A DNA stretch of 51,784 bases from Endomicrobium sp. (lineage in GTDB: Bacteria > Elusimicrobiota > Endomicrobiia > Endomicrobiales > Endomicrobiaceae). The translations under genes and the position numbers were made by a program. Every line of letters starts with the position of its first letter. The first letter of the stretch is position 1. The notes beneath the pieces are model-generated. The model saw nothing but the letters and a program-made list of their open reading frames with translations. It did not search any database and had not been told where the DNA came from. Location of the stretch: contig JAITPF010000032.1 of assembly GCA_031289585.1 (NCBI GenBank), forward strand, positions 1 to 51,784, written 5' to 3'. Below are positions 17,682-26,626 of this stretch, in pieces.

Positions 17682-17896
17682 ACTTCCAATAAACTCAACT
17701 TCGTCTTATCTATCGCAAACATTTCTTCTTGCGTCATACTTAAATATTTTATAAATGTCTCAATAATTTTTTCAGCTGTAAATTTCCTTATCTCTTTTAT
17801 CTCGTCTGGCAGCTTCTGACAGCCTTTTGGATTTCCAAACTGGCCCTTTCGACCCTTTCCACAGTCCGCTCCTCCCGTCTTTCTTCCTTTCGCCAT
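17636..17896 (-). pseudogene. Small terminase-like (DUF5681-type) phage protein, 3' end replaced
   Basis: It starts MAKGRKTGGADCGKGRKGQF and continues GNPKGCQKLPDEIKEIRKFTAEKIIETFIKYL. This is the GRPxG-type N-terminus seen in phage small terminase and DUF5681 proteins, which act in DNA packaging. From about residue 70 the frame passes over the minor-capsid remnant in another reading frame, so the original C-terminus is lost. The start ATG at 17896 lies just after the methylase remnant. Confidence 0.6.
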
Positions 17897-17904
17897 GTCG
17901 CCCT

Positions 17905-18865
17905 TACTTCAGTCCCGTAAATGTTTCCCATCTCTTCACTATCACGCCGCAATATTTCGGGTCTAGTTCCATTGCGTAACATCTTCTTCCCAACTGCTCT
18001 GCAAACGTTTCTTTGTCCAACAGCATAACGTCTTTGTAATTTGTAACTTTTTATCTTTGTAGTGTCTCCGTTTCTTTTTCCAGCCCACAGAGCACGGCTC
18101 ATATACCCTGTAGTAGTCCTACCCCCTTTACAGCACCATTGAATTTTTCAGCCATATTATCTTGCTGGCTTATACGCCAGTCCGCCGCTTTAAACGCTTC
18201 TTCATTAACGCTGAAGTTCTTTGACGCAAACCACCAGTATATTGTTGTATCGTCAGATGTGTGTTTATATAGGTTTTTAAGTGTGTTTGCATAAAATGAT
18301 AGGCAGTCTTTTTCCGATCTTTCCTTCTATAAGTCTCTCAAAATTTTCTTCGCTCGCTAAACTTCCGCATAAGAGCCTGTGGCTCAGTTTATGGCTGCCC
18401 AAAATATACACATCCCTTCTTTTCGTTTTAGGTTCTACTATCTTGTCGTATTCTTCTTCAGCGTTAAAGGGGGCTTCGTCCCCGTCTTCTTTGCATGCCT
18501 TTTTCAAATATCTTGTCAAGCTCAAAATCGTTAAATCCTATCCCCTTTAGAATTTCAAAGTTAAAGTTTTTAGCTAGTCCCTCAAAATCCCACTCCCCTA
18601 CATTGCGGTTTGAACGCACCATGTATTCGTCTGCTTCTTCTTTTGTAAGCATACGATTGGGGACTCTGACGTCAATTAGTCCATCGCCCTTACCTAGTTC
18701 TATCAACATCGCAATTCGCTGGTGTCCTGCAAGAATTTGATTGTTTAGATTGACTGCTGGTATTTCTGCAAGGTTAAACTTCTTAAGTGACGTGATAAGC
18801 TATCGTTTCTGTTCATCAGATAGTTTGCGGGGATTATACGCGCAGGCATAAGGTCTTTGACCCTA
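17905..18865 (-). pseudogene. Phage ParB-domain DNA methyltransferase remnant
   Basis: Reading down the minus strand: NPRKLSDEQKR, stop, LITSLKKFNLAEIPAVNLNN, ILAGHQRIAMLIELG and VRVPNRMLTKEEADEYMVRS give a ParB/Srx-type N-terminal domain. Then YILGSHKL and LLCGSLASEENFERLI lead into the methyltransferase. The C-terminal end reads EQLGRRCYAMELDPKYCGVI and VKRWE, the usual tail of phage N6/N4 DNA methylases. The middle, with the catalytic loop, is lost or frameshifted. Such ParB-MTase fusions sit just before terminase genes in many siphophages, matching the position here. Confidence 0.72.
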
Positions 18866-19115
18866 CGCTGTTTCGTATGCCATGATAGCCGTTCTTGTTT
18901 TATAGTCAAAATAAAAAAACCTCAAGCAGATTATCTCCACAATGAGGTTTTTAATTTCTATTTAATTTCAGTTCTTGACTAGAAGTGTATAACAAAAATC
19001 TTCGTTTGTCAAATTTTTGTACAATTCTTCTTAAAACTCTTTTAGCTTCTTTTCAAATTCCTCACATGTTAATTTAAGCGCTTTCCTTACATCTGAAACT
19101 AGATAATCATTTACT

Positions 19116-19571
19116 TTATAAAACGCTCATTTTTAAGTTCTTTTCTTTCAAAAACTCATAATCACGTAAACATTTTACATCGCAGGCTTTACACAACTTA
19201 GCTAGATTGTTATCATTTGTCACAACGATAGCATTATTCCTGTGCGCATATGCTACTACAAAAACATCAGCAGCATTACTTTTTTTGTTAGTATCTACCA
19301 AACTTTTTGCTTCTGGCTTAGTCATGATATCTATTAAAATAGTCTGCGTCTTCTCATCCATCTGAAGAACAATATCATCTTTGATTGTTTTAATCCAATC
19401 ATAAAGTTTGTCTTTAGAAACTTCAATCTCTTCATATACTTCCTCTGGGATAAAAATTTCCTTATCACGCGCTAACTTGGCTAACCAATCCCAAAAATCC
19501 GTTGATATTTCAGGAGAATAATACTTTTGCCAAGCTTGTATAAAAAAATTTGAATCCAAGCAGTAGCTCAT
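19116..19571 (-). CDS. PIN-domain protein (DUF4411-like), probable toxin
   Basis: 151 aa, intact. The PIN acidic residues are visible: the N-terminal YCLDSNFFIQAW (Asp), a central glutamate in IFIPEEVYEEIE, the AADVFVVAYAHRNNAIVVTND motif (quoted here in full at 21 less one; Asp then Asp), and CLRDYEFL near the end. PIN domains are metal-dependent RNases. It overlaps the upstream XRE-ImmA gene by four bases (ATGA). The combination of COG2856-type HTH-peptidase with a PIN protein is a known predicted toxin-antitoxin arrangement. Confidence 0.75.
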   Translation of the reverse strand: MSYCLDSNFFIQAWQKYYSPEISTDFWDWLAKLARDKEIFIPEEVYEEIEVSKDKLYDWIKTIKDDIVLQMDEKTQTILIDIMTKPEAKSLVDTNKKSNAADVFVVAYAHRNNAIVVTNDNNLAKLCKACDVKCLRDYEFLKEKNLKMSVL

Positions 19572-20773
19572 AAATATTTATCCCACTTACGTTCATAAGT
19601 ATCAAATTTCATCACTTTAGCAATACCCAACAAGGAACACGCATTTCTTATCATAATTTCATTTCTGTTACATGCTTCTTTAACTATCCCAATAAACTGT
19701 CTCCCATTTATCTTCAAAGTTCTAATATATGGATTAGCAAAAAAAGTTTTATTCTGTTTCTGTGTTCCGGTGCTGACAAACTTTGCATAATCATTTTTAC
19801 AGTTACGGTATTCTTTATCAAAAATAGCTTTATCAATTAATTTTAACTCATAAATTTTAATTATTATTGACAAAGTACTGGCAGGAAAGGTGTCTTTAAG
19901 TTTTTTTATTCTTTCATTTAAACCGTCAGTTGTTGCGTCATTCCATACTTCCATAAATTTATCAGCAGGCATTAAAAACTCTGCAGTTGCCTTATTACAA
20001 AAAACCTCCGTTGGTTTATTATTCCTGTTTGAAACGTCAGACACGCCACTTTCACCCAAAAGTAGATGACAAAACTCGTGTATCAGCGTAAACAATTGGG
20101 CTTTCTTACTGTCTTTAGAATTGATAAATATAAATGGCGCTATTTTATCTGCTATAGCAAAACCTCTCGCTTCGGAAGATTCAACAGCATACAAATAATG
20201 CCCATTAAAAGAATTTCCGATAGAAACAAATATTCCTAAACTTTCTATTTTCTCGACCAAAAATTTCAAACTTTCTTCTGCCTTTGGTTTTAGCCTGTTC
20301 TCAGATAACAATAAATCGTTAATAGACTGAACTGCTTTTTTGACTCCGTCATTAAGACCTATACTATTCACAAAATTAAGAGGTTTAGTCCCTTTGCTTG
20401 TAAGATATTCTTTAAGCCACTCTTGCTTCCCTTGTATTTCACGCATTAAGAAAACGAAATTCCTAGAGAAAAAATTAGGATTAGAGACCCTGAAATCTTT
20501 CAAAGGCTTAATGTTTTTGGGGATATCCTGCAAATAGAGAGCAATGAATTTTATCCCATACATCTTGGCTAAAATTTTCGCTATATGCACCGTTGGATAA
20601 TCCCGCCCTTTTTCCCAATCAATTAAATTTTCTTCAGTGATAGTTTTTCTGCCTAGTTTTTTAATGACATCGGAAGGATAAAGTCCAATACTATCCCTTG
20701 CCCACTTTAGAACATTGGGATTTATACACGCTTTTAATGCAACATCAAGTTGGACTTTATTTTTTTTAGGCAT
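19568..20773 (-). CDS. XRE helix-turn-helix and ImmA/IrrE metallopeptidase fusion
   Basis: 401 aa. An XRE-type DNA-binding domain (about 15-75, IGLYPSDVIKKLGRKTITEENLIDWEKGR quoted only in part) is followed by a gluzincin-like metallopeptidase domain with HEFCH at 232-236 and a downstream FCNKATAEFLMP glutamate, the ImmA/IrrE pattern. Such proteins act as anti-repressor proteases or as antitoxins. With the overlapping PIN gene this forms a two-gene operon. Both frames are open over 1.6 kb inside a region where neighbouring phage genes are broken, so they are probably under selection or arrived later. Confidence 0.82.
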   Translation of the reverse strand: MPKKNKVQLDVALKACINPNVLKWARDSIGLYPSDVIKKLGRKTITEENLIDWEKGRDYPTVHIAKILAKMYGIKFIALYLQDIPKNIKPLKDFRVSNPNFFSRNFVFLMREIQGKQEWLKEYLTSKGTKPLNFVNSIGLNDGVKKAVQSINDLLLSENRLKPKAEESLKFLVEKIESLGIFVSIGNSFNGHYLYAVESSEARGFAIADKIAPFIFINSKDSKKAQLFTLIHEFCHLLLGESGVSDVSNRNNKPTEVFCNKATAEFLMPADKFMEVWNDATTDGLNERIKKLKDTFPASTLSIIIKIYELKLIDKAIFDKEYRNCKNDYAKFVSTGTQKQNKTFFANPYIRTLKINGRQFIGIVKEACNRNEIMIRNACSLLGIAKVMKFDTYERKWDKYL

Positions 20774-20817
20774 AGAATCAACATTCGCTCCTTTTAAATT
20801 GTAGCATATTTCAAAAT

Positions 20818-21198
20818 ATGGATATCACAAAATATAAGCAGGAAGTATTTCTCTCTTTCTCATTTCCTTTAACATCAATATCATTATCAACATCATTATC
20901 GGGTTTTTTGGGTTTCTCAAATAATCGTTCGGTTATCTTGGGTTTCTTTGGATCTTCCGCCTTTTTCCTCATTTTTCTTATTCTTCAAGCATTTTTCATG
21001 ATATTGCTTGTTGTTAAAGTCCACGTTCTTTTTTATAAACTTAAATGCCATCCTCAATTCTAAATCCGAAAAATTAGCAGTCGTCCTGTTAATTTGATAT
21101 TCGTACATCGCTTTTATCAGAACCCCTGCCTGCTTTTCAGACAAATCCTTGAAAATATCATAGTATTCATATGAAAGAACAAAGCTGTTCCTTGCCAT
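20818..21198 (-). pseudogene. DUF6291-type phage replication protein, truncated
   Basis: From ATG 21198: MARNSFVLSYEYYDIFKDLS, then EKQAGVLIKAMYEYQI and ELRMAFKFIKKNVDFNNKQY match the DUF6291 N-terminal domain found in phage replisome organisers. After about 90 residues a frameshift occurs (KETQDNRTII in one frame, KKPDNDVDNDIDVKGNEKE in the other) and the C-terminal DNA-binding part is missing. Confidence 0.6.
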
Positions 21199-21218
21199 TT
21201 TTTCCCCTCGTTACTCAA

Positions 21219-21355
21219 TCAGTTTGTATCTAGCGTAAGACTCGCTCCCAACCTAAAACAACCGTATTTCTCTAACACCTCTATTGGTGTATACCCTCTA
21301 TCGTTCTTAAATGCTTTAACACCTACTCGCTTTGTGTCTTTATCATTCCTTCCAT
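21219..21355 (-). pseudogene. Small phage helix-turn-helix protein remnant
   Basis: MIKTQSE, stop, VLKHLRTIEG, frameshift, YTPIEVLEKYGCFRLGASL. This is the pattern of the short phage winged-helix proteins in which ITPxEALxxYGCFRLGARI is conserved. Decayed. Confidence 0.55.
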
Positions 21356-21559
21356 ACGTCCTCCTGTCTAATTCTCATTTTTTTCTTCCTTTTAACTCTT
21401 GAATTTCCCCTTCAAGAAGGACAACGGCATTACATAACTCTAAGTTTACCAGCCTTTGAATATTTTAAAAACGCTTCTATATCTTTTTTCCTTTCTGATA
21501 ATTCTTCTATTCTCGTCAATACCATTTTATTTATCATCCATTCCCAAGTTTACCCTGCA

Positions 21560-21990
21560 CGCTTCCAAAAATCCTCTGCCGTTTCTTAAGTCTTTATCAC
21601 AATTATCAGCAGCTATCTCTTTTAGTTCTTGCAACGTTAATATCTCGTTGGATACAGCGTAGTCGGCTATTGCTCCCACGTATTCAAAACTTGCTGTCTT
21701 GTGTAACTTTATACCTGTGGCACACGTAACACAGCACCACGCCGTTTCTTAGGTCGTATCTGTATTTAATACTTCTGGCACTATTTACGATATAATGATG
21801 TGCATAGAACTGCTTTTGTCTTTTGCTTGGCACAACACGCATTTGCCGTCCCGCTCCCCTCACCCGCAAGCTCCATAGCTTGTGCAGTTCCTTCTTTATC
21901 TTATATATTCGGCTTTAGTTTTTCTTTTTTCATTATTTCTTTATATCTCTTCCAATTCATTCGCTTTATTTGATTTTTTATATCCATGCT
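21560..21990 (-). pseudogene. HNH/NinG-like phage nuclease remnant
   Basis: In two or three frames the minus strand reads KKELHKLWSLRVR, DGKCVLCQAKDKSSSMH, HHYIVNSARSIKYRYDLRNG, VVLCYVCHRYK and ASFEYVGAIADYAVS. The CxxC, paired His and CxxCH motifs with YDLRNGVVLC match NinG/HNH-type phage recombination nucleases. It ends with a helical tail (LTLQELKEIAADNCDKDLRN). Frameshifts separate the pieces. Other remnants without clear identity fill 21356-21560. Confidence 0.55.
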
Positions 21991-22004
21991 TTTTCTTCCT
22001 CTCT

Positions 22005-22268
22005 TTATTTTCCAAAAAATTCATCCTCTACCGCCCCTTTAGCATTAGGTTCAATCGGATTTCCGTCTACGTCTTCTTGTCTTACATCTTGAGGAGTTGC
22101 CTCTTGGAGCTTTGCTTCTTTTATTTGCTCATCTTCATAAAATCTTCCCTCGTATTTGGCTACTCTTCCTTTGACATACTCCTCTATCTCCGCCTTGTTA
22201 AATGTTATCGCTTTGGAGCTTTGCTCCAAAAAGTCCGCCTCTTTCGGCATTATTAATTTAAATTCCAT
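22005..22268 (-). pseudogene. DUF1351-like phage protein, deletion-fused
   Basis: An 87-codon open frame. The start MEFKLIMPKEADFLEQ and the helix around EEYVKGRVAKYEGRFYEDEQ with IKEAK resemble the N-terminus of DUF1351 early phage proteins, which are usually more than 250 aa. The remaining part ends in NAKGAVEDEFFGK, like the acidic end of a phage recombination or single-strand-binding protein. It is probably two gene ends joined by deletion. Confidence 0.45.
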
Positions 22269-22292
22269 CTTTCCTACCCCTTTTTCTTATAT

Positions 22293-22529
22293 TTAAAGAA
22301 TTGCTGCAATTACGTTTCCTATTATTTCCAGCGCTCTTCCTTTCAAATCTTTCTGCAGCCTACGCAATCCTTCTATTTCCATTTCTCCCATGCAAATAAT
22401 TTCCACTTCTTTCTCACTCGGACATCCATGCATATCTTTAAATTCTTTCAGCTGCCTATCTATGTCCTCTATATATTCTGTCAGCGAGCAATGCTTCTTT
22501 CGGTCAGATGTCCACATCTGTCCAATCAT
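22293..22529 (-). CDS. Small hypothetical phage protein
   Basis: 78 aa, open, Cys/Glu-rich and helical (SLTEYIEDIDRQLKEFKDMH). It sits between the DUF1351-like and YqaJ remnants with the same orientation. No family recognised. It may itself be a fragment. Confidence 0.35.
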   Translation of the reverse strand: MIGQMWTSDRKKHCSLTEYIEDIDRQLKEFKDMHGCPSEKEVEIICMGEMEIEGLRRLQKDLKGRALEIIGNVIAAIL

Positions 22530-22548
22530 TTTTATATCCTTCCTTTTT

Positions 22549-23010
22549 TTATAACCATGGCAACTCCAAATTTGGTTTTATGTCTTTCTTTACGTTCTCT
22601 TCCCAAAACTCTATCTCTTTCTCTTTCAAGAACTTTAAGTCTTCCTCTACTTCTTTCTTTTCAAAGTAATAGTGTTTTGTCATCAGTCTCACTTCACCGC
22701 CTTGCCACACGCTCTTTAACTGCGCTTTCAGATAAAAATATTCGTATTCTTCGTTCACTAACCAATAGTGTAGGCATTGTATGTAGTAGTTCTGTGGCAC
22801 TCTATCATTCCACTGTTCTTTTTGGCTGCTCGCCAGTATGTTCATCGTCTTTACTTCTAGGAATCCTTTCTTCTGCATCTTTTTGTTCTCTAGCTCTGCG
22901 GTCCACCGTTCCCAATATAAACGGATATTCTTAGACGTATAGGGCTCGCTATTATCTCTTCTTCAGAGTAATCCAGCCCAAACAGAGCCCTATCAGCGCA
23001 CATTCCGTTT
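22549..23010 (-). pseudogene. YqaJ-type phage recombinase (exonuclease) remnant
   Basis: The C-terminal part is open (22878-22549): KKGFLEVKTMNILASSQKEQ, WNDRVPQNYYIQCLHYWLV, YFYLKAQLKSVW and EEDLKFLKEKEIEFWEENV. The E-x-K of LEVKT and the Q-x-x-HY-x-x-V motif identify the lambda-exonuclease/YqaJ nuclease fold used in phage single-strand annealing recombination. Upstream the N-terminal sequence survives in other frames (LDYSEEEIIASP, KNIRLYWERWTAELENKKM). Confidence 0.68.
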
Positions 23011-23172
23011 TACGACCGTACTTCATATATTCGCTGTCTTTGTCTTCTTTCTGCCACCTTCCTGACTTGTACTCCTACAGCGCTATATTCGTCATATAAT
23101 TTATGTTAAAGAATATTTGTTAAATTTGCGACAAAAACAACAAAAAACCCTAAAATAAAAAATACTAAAATT

Positions 23173-23436
23173 GTGATTTACGAAGATGGAACGTCCCCTA
23201 CAATGGAGATAGCGTCGAACTATCTGAAAAAGTTTTATAAAGCTCAAGGATTTGACTGTTATCACTCACATTGCCTACGCCATACTTTTGCAGCTCAATA
23301 TTTGCTTAAATATAAAGATATTTACGGATTGTCTAAGATATTGGGTCATCATTCTGTAACTATAACAAAAAGATATTACGGACATTTAATAGAAAATTAT
23401 TACGATAAAACATTAGCAGAGTTTAAGCCCTTTTAG
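23173..23436 (+). pseudogene. Prophage integrase, C-terminal fragment
   Basis: 87 codons from a GTG, covering only the end of a tyrosine recombinase: HSHCLRHTFAAQYLL carries the HxLR-H box, ILGHHSVTITKRYYGHL carries the second histidine and the nucleophile tyrosine. The N-terminal domains and the first catalytic arginine are missing. It faces attR 140 bases away, where an integrase gene is expected. Confidence 0.8.
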
Positions 23437-23578
23437 CATAAAACTTGTTCTATAAATTTTCTATAAAAAAAGTCTTTTGGGTTGATAAAGTTGATGTAGT
23501 TGATAGAAAAATAAAGATATTTCTTAGACATGAGGAAGGGATATTGTTGAAAAATCAATATAAAATGCAGTCATGATA

Positions 23579-23601
23579 TTCAATTCCCGCTACCTCCACC
23601 A
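23579..23601 (+). other. Prophage attachment site attR (displaced ssrA 3' end with CCA)
   Basis: Repeats the last 20 bases of ssrA with one difference (TACCTCC for CACCTCC) and continues CCA, giving a complete tRNA-like 3' end. This is presumably the original chromosomal end of ssrA displaced by the integration. Confidence 0.85.
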
Positions 23602-23616
23602 TGCATTTTGCGTGAA

Positions 23617-23638
23617 GAGATACTACAATAAATAGATA
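23617..23638 (+). promoter_or_regulatory. Decayed copy of the GAGAT-TACATA promoter element
   Basis: GAGATACTACAATAAA followed by TAGATA. It aligns with the three intact elements but has lost TTGACA. It lies 16 bases after attR and before the dead IS, in the stretch between the original ssrA end and the dCMP deaminase. Confidence 0.3.
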
Positions 23639-23689
23639 TAAAATCTCAAATACATAGCAGACTCTGAAAGTAAAAGATTTATAATGTTA

Positions 23690-24760
23690 AAAAGAGGGAA
23701 AATCCCTTTAGAAACGATATAAATAAAAAGGCAGGGTTTATAAAAAGGGGTACATATACATTATCACAGGATAGAAGCAATAAGAGCAATAAAAGATTTG
23801 GAAAGAGCGTCAGGGATGCAAGAAATAAGCCAAGAAGCGCAAGAAAGAAAAGAAGTATTAGTCCATTACTGGAAATATGGATAGGAATCGACAAAAGATG
23901 CGTATAAAATAAGCAGGGCTTGTATATCAAATGGCAAAAGAAATACGGGGAAAATGAGAAAATGGGATAATGGGATTGATAAATGGCGAGCGAAGTCCAA
24001 AGAGAAAGAGGCGAAGCGCAATAGAGGAAGAGATAAAAGGATTCATAATTAAATATAGGGAACAGCACAAAGGAGTAGGGCAACGCTGCAAAAAACCTGA
24101 ATTAGACAGATATTGTGAAGAAAAGGGATTAGTCGGAAATAGGGTGACAAATTTGCAAATTAAAGGCAGAAGGAAAAATAAAGAGTAGAAAAGAAGTATC
24201 GTTTAATGCAAGAAGCGGAAAGAAAAGAGTTAACCAGAAATTAAGAGGAAAGGATTATAAGGCGAAAGAGGCAGGAGATTTAGTAAAGGTAGATGCGGTG
24301 CATTGTGTAGAAGAAGGTATAAAGAGATATATTATAACGGCAATAGATGAGTTTAACTGCAGGAGTTTTGCAAAAGAAAACAGGAAGTTAAACAGTAGAA
24401 ATGCCATGGAATTTATGGTTGATTAGAGGAAGGAGTTTGAGTATAAGATAAAGAGAGTGCAGACAGACAAAGGGGTTGAATTTTACAAGAGTTTTGACGA
24501 TTATTTGAAGCAAGAAGATATAAAGTATAATTGGGCATATCCAAGAAGTCCAAAGAGCAATGCTTATTATAGAAAGGTTAACAGGGACACTGAGAGAACA
24601 ATTTTTAGACGTTTATGAATATAGGGAGGAAGATGTTGAAGTTGTTAATAGCGATTTAAAGAAGTATTTAGTTTGGTATAATACGAAAAAACCGCATGAG
24701 GGGTTAAATTACCGAACGCCTTTTGATTATACTTCAAACTTTTTTAATTTAACCGCTTAA
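23690..24760 (+). mobile_element. Dead IS481-like transposase
   Basis: A DDE transposase can be followed through several frames. A helix-turn-helix region (SRACISKWQKKYGE) is followed by VDAVHCVEEGIKRYIITAID with the first Asp. QTDKGVEFYKSF carries the second Asp, and a frameshift at 24560 leads to ERLTGTLREQFLDVY with the catalytic Glu. LVWYNTKKPHEGLNYRTP is the conserved end. Stops and frameshifts make it inactive. The WYN-KPH-L-TP end is typical of IS481/IS3 integrase-like transposases. No clear terminal inverted repeats were found. Confidence 0.75.
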
Positions 24761-24779
24761 CATTCTACAGTCTTTTATG

Positions 24780-24830
24780 TTATGAGATATTACATAATAT
24801 TTGACACTCTAATACCTTTTTTAGTTTAAT
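24780..24830 (+). promoter_or_regulatory. Promoter with conserved upstream element, dCMP deaminase
   Basis: GAGAT (24784-24788), two bases, TACATA, then TTGACA (24801-24806), an 18-base spacer and TTTAAT (24825-24830). The -10 ends seven bases before the ATG and no Shine-Dalgarno is present, so the transcript may be leaderless. The upstream element also occurs at 34875 and 38848 on the other strand. Confidence 0.6.
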
Positions 24831-24837
24831 TGCCGAT

Positions 24838-25329
24838 ATGGAAAAAACAACAATAAGTGAACGCCCATCTTGGGATGAATATTTTATGAAATTGGCATGG
24901 CTTGTTGCCGAAAGGGCTACATGTGTACGTCATCACGTTGGAGCCATTGTTGTAAGAAATAAAAGAATTTTAACAACAGGATATAACGGCGCTGCTGCAG
25001 GAGTGAATGATTGTATATCTTTAGGCTGTTTAAGAAATGCTCTCAATATTCCATCGGGACAAAGGCACGAAATATGCAGAGCAATTCATGCCGAACAAAA
25101 TGCAATAATCCAAGGTGGATATCACGGTATAAATATTAAAGATTCAACGCTTTACTGTACGCATTCTCCGTGTATATTATGTGCTAAAATGATAGTAAAC
25201 GCAGGCATTAAAAGAGTTGTTACAAATATTGAATATCCGGACAATATTTTTAAAGAACTTTTCTCAGAAGCAGGAATAGACTTTTCTACACTACAGCTTA
25301 ACAACCTCTCGATAACCCAACTTTTATAA
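24838..25329 (+). CDS. Deoxycytidylate deaminase
   Basis: 163 aa zinc deaminase of the ComEB/dCMP deaminase group. It makes dUMP from dCMP, feeding thymidylate synthesis by ThyX, whose gene is at 32484. Zinc motifs: HAE at 84-86 (RAIHAEQNAI) and PCILC at 111-115, with an extra CISLGC-x17-EIC segment typical of dCMP deaminases that bind a second zinc. The start is the ATG at 24838. Before the prophage and IS arrived, it was probably the next gene after ssrA. Confidence 0.9.
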   Translation: MEKTTISERPSWDEYFMKLAWLVAERATCVRHHVGAIVVRNKRILTTGYNGAAAGVNDCISLGCLRNALNIPSGQRHEICRAIHAEQNAIIQGGYHGINIKDSTLYCTHSPCILCAKMIVNAGIKRVVTNIEYPDNIFKELFSEAGIDFSTLQLNNLSITQLL

Positions 25330-25648
25330 TCTGCTTTAGGTAAGTTTGAAATAGTATCCTAATTTAAAAGGATGTCTCATAGTAAAAAAGTAGCATAGTT
25401 TTTGCAGTATCTTCAATTCAGCACCTGGGGAATTTGCAAGTAAGCAAAGAAGGGTAACAAACAAAGACAGAAGTAAGTTCACAAATCTAAATAATAAGAG
25501 ATTATAAATTCAAAAAAATCTAACAATGGTAAGTATTTGTTTATGTTTTATTATACTTGGGATTTATATTGAACTTGTAAGGATTGAGACAAATGTGCAG
25601 TTAGCTGCACTATGCGCGAGTATGATGAAATAAATCATAAGCCAATTA

Positions 25649-25858
25649 GTGGTTTTTTTTCAGAGTTCCGCGATAAACATATCAACTAATTGTTCTTTCT
25701 GTACCAAGAAGTGTTATCATGAAGCAATCGACAATATCAACAAAGAAATGAAAGAGTTAAATTTAATGAATCAGTATTGTAATTTTACGTACGTAAACAC
25801 TTATAAAAATATGGATCAGTTTGAGGTTCTACCTGAAAAAGTACAGCAAGACATCTAA
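25649..25858 (+). other. Unassigned open stretch
   Basis: A 69-codon frame, GTG start, with three cysteines in NCSFCTKKCYHEAI and a helical end (NINKEMKELNLMNQ). No ribosome-binding site or family could be recognised. It could be the 3' end of a decayed gene. The rest of 25330-25900 contains nothing recognisable. Confidence 0.2.
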
Positions 25859-25900
25859 AAAACGACACATCCAGTTCATAGACTTGTAGTTTTCTAAAAT

Positions 25901-25947
25901 AAAAATCAACACCCTATAGGATGTAAATTATGGGCGATTGATTTTTT
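25901..25947. terminator. Bidirectional terminator
   Basis: AAAAATCAA at 25901 and TTGATTTTTT at 25938-25947 form a stem extended by CCC/GGG, with A-run and T-run on opposite sides. It lies between the convergent dCMP deaminase and gph. Confidence 0.6.
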
Positions 25948-25981
25948 ATTACAATTTACAATAACTCAACTTTATAATAAA

Positions 25982-26623
25982 CTACAAAACTATGTCAATT
26001 ATATCTTGAGGAGTTTTTGCTATAAAGTCAGGATTGTATTTTTGTATCTGTTCTAAATCAGAGTAGCCATACAAAACAGCTATTGAAGGTATTCCTGCAG
26101 CTTTAGCAGCTAAAAAATCATTTGCACTATCACCTATCATAACAGTTTTTGAAATATCAGAATTTGTAAGTTTAATTAAATCTGTAATAGGTTTTGGATT
26201 AGGTTTTTTTGCACTTATACTATCTCCACCCCATACTTTAACAAAATAATCAGAAATTTTAAGTCTTTTTGCAATCTCGTAACAAAAATCTTCATTTTTA
26301 TTGGATAAAATTGCTTTCTTTTTATTTTTTAAAGATTCAAGCATTTCTCTAACGCCATTATACATAACTGTAGTATCAGTTAAATATTGCCTATAATAAA
26401 ACTTAAATTTCTCAAGAATCTCTACTTTGACCATAGCTTTCGTTTCAGAAATAGCTTTATCCATAAGTGCATTAACACCATCACCAAGATAAGAACGTAC
26501 CTGTTTCACAGGGAGATACTCAAGGCCATATATTCTTCTTACGGAGTTAACAGCTGATGTTATATCATTTTGAGAATCAATAAGAGTTCCATCTAAATCA
26601 AAAATTAAAAAATTAAAACCCAT
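25982..26623 (-). CDS. HAD-family phosphatase, phosphoglycolate phosphatase-like
   Basis: 213 aa. HAD motifs in order: DLDGTLID at 9-16 (nucleophile and acid Asp), SNKN near 115 (motif II), the lysine in KKPNPKP near 147 (motif III) and GDSANDFLAAKAAG (motif IV). The cap is the small helical type, as in Gph and PpaX. Gph removes phosphoglycolate formed in DNA repair; other small sugar phosphates are possible. It starts 3 bases after glgP, so the two are co-transcribed. Confidence 0.85.
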   Translation of the reverse strand: MGFNFLIFDLDGTLIDSQNDITSAVNSVRRIYGLEYLPVKQVRSYLGDGVNALMDKAISETKAMVKVEILEKFKFYYRQYLTDTTVMYNGVREMLESLKNKKKAILSNKNEDFCYEIAKRLKISDYFVKVWGGDSISAKKPNPKPITDLIKLTNSDISKTVMIGDSANDFLAAKAAGIPSIAVLYGYSDLEQIQKYNPDFIAKTPQDIIDIVL

Positions 26624-26626
26624 AAT

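Larger units (their letters stand above)
14794..23601. mobile_element. Decayed prophage integrated in ssrA
   Basis: About 8.8 kb between direct repeats of the ssrA 3' end. From left to right it holds hicBA, a minus-strand remnant of a head module (connector, major capsid, minor capsid, small terminase-like, ParB-methylase), an intact XRE-ImmA/PIN pair, an early-gene module (DUF6291, helix-turn-helix, HNH, DUF1351-like, YqaJ recombinase) and the C-terminus of an integrase next to attR. Base composition in the structural part is visibly richer in G+C than the flanks. Large terminase, portal, tail and lysis genes are missing, so it cannot be a functional phage. Confidence 0.88.

Noticed and set aside
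22428-22934. 168-codon plus-strand open frame
   Set aside because: Antisense to the YqaJ recombinase remnant, whose motifs are clear on the minus strand.
23679-24083. 134-codon minus-strand open frame rich in Leu/Phe/Ser
   Set aside because: It is the opposite strand of the degenerate transposase; composition is that of an antisense shadow, not a membrane protein.
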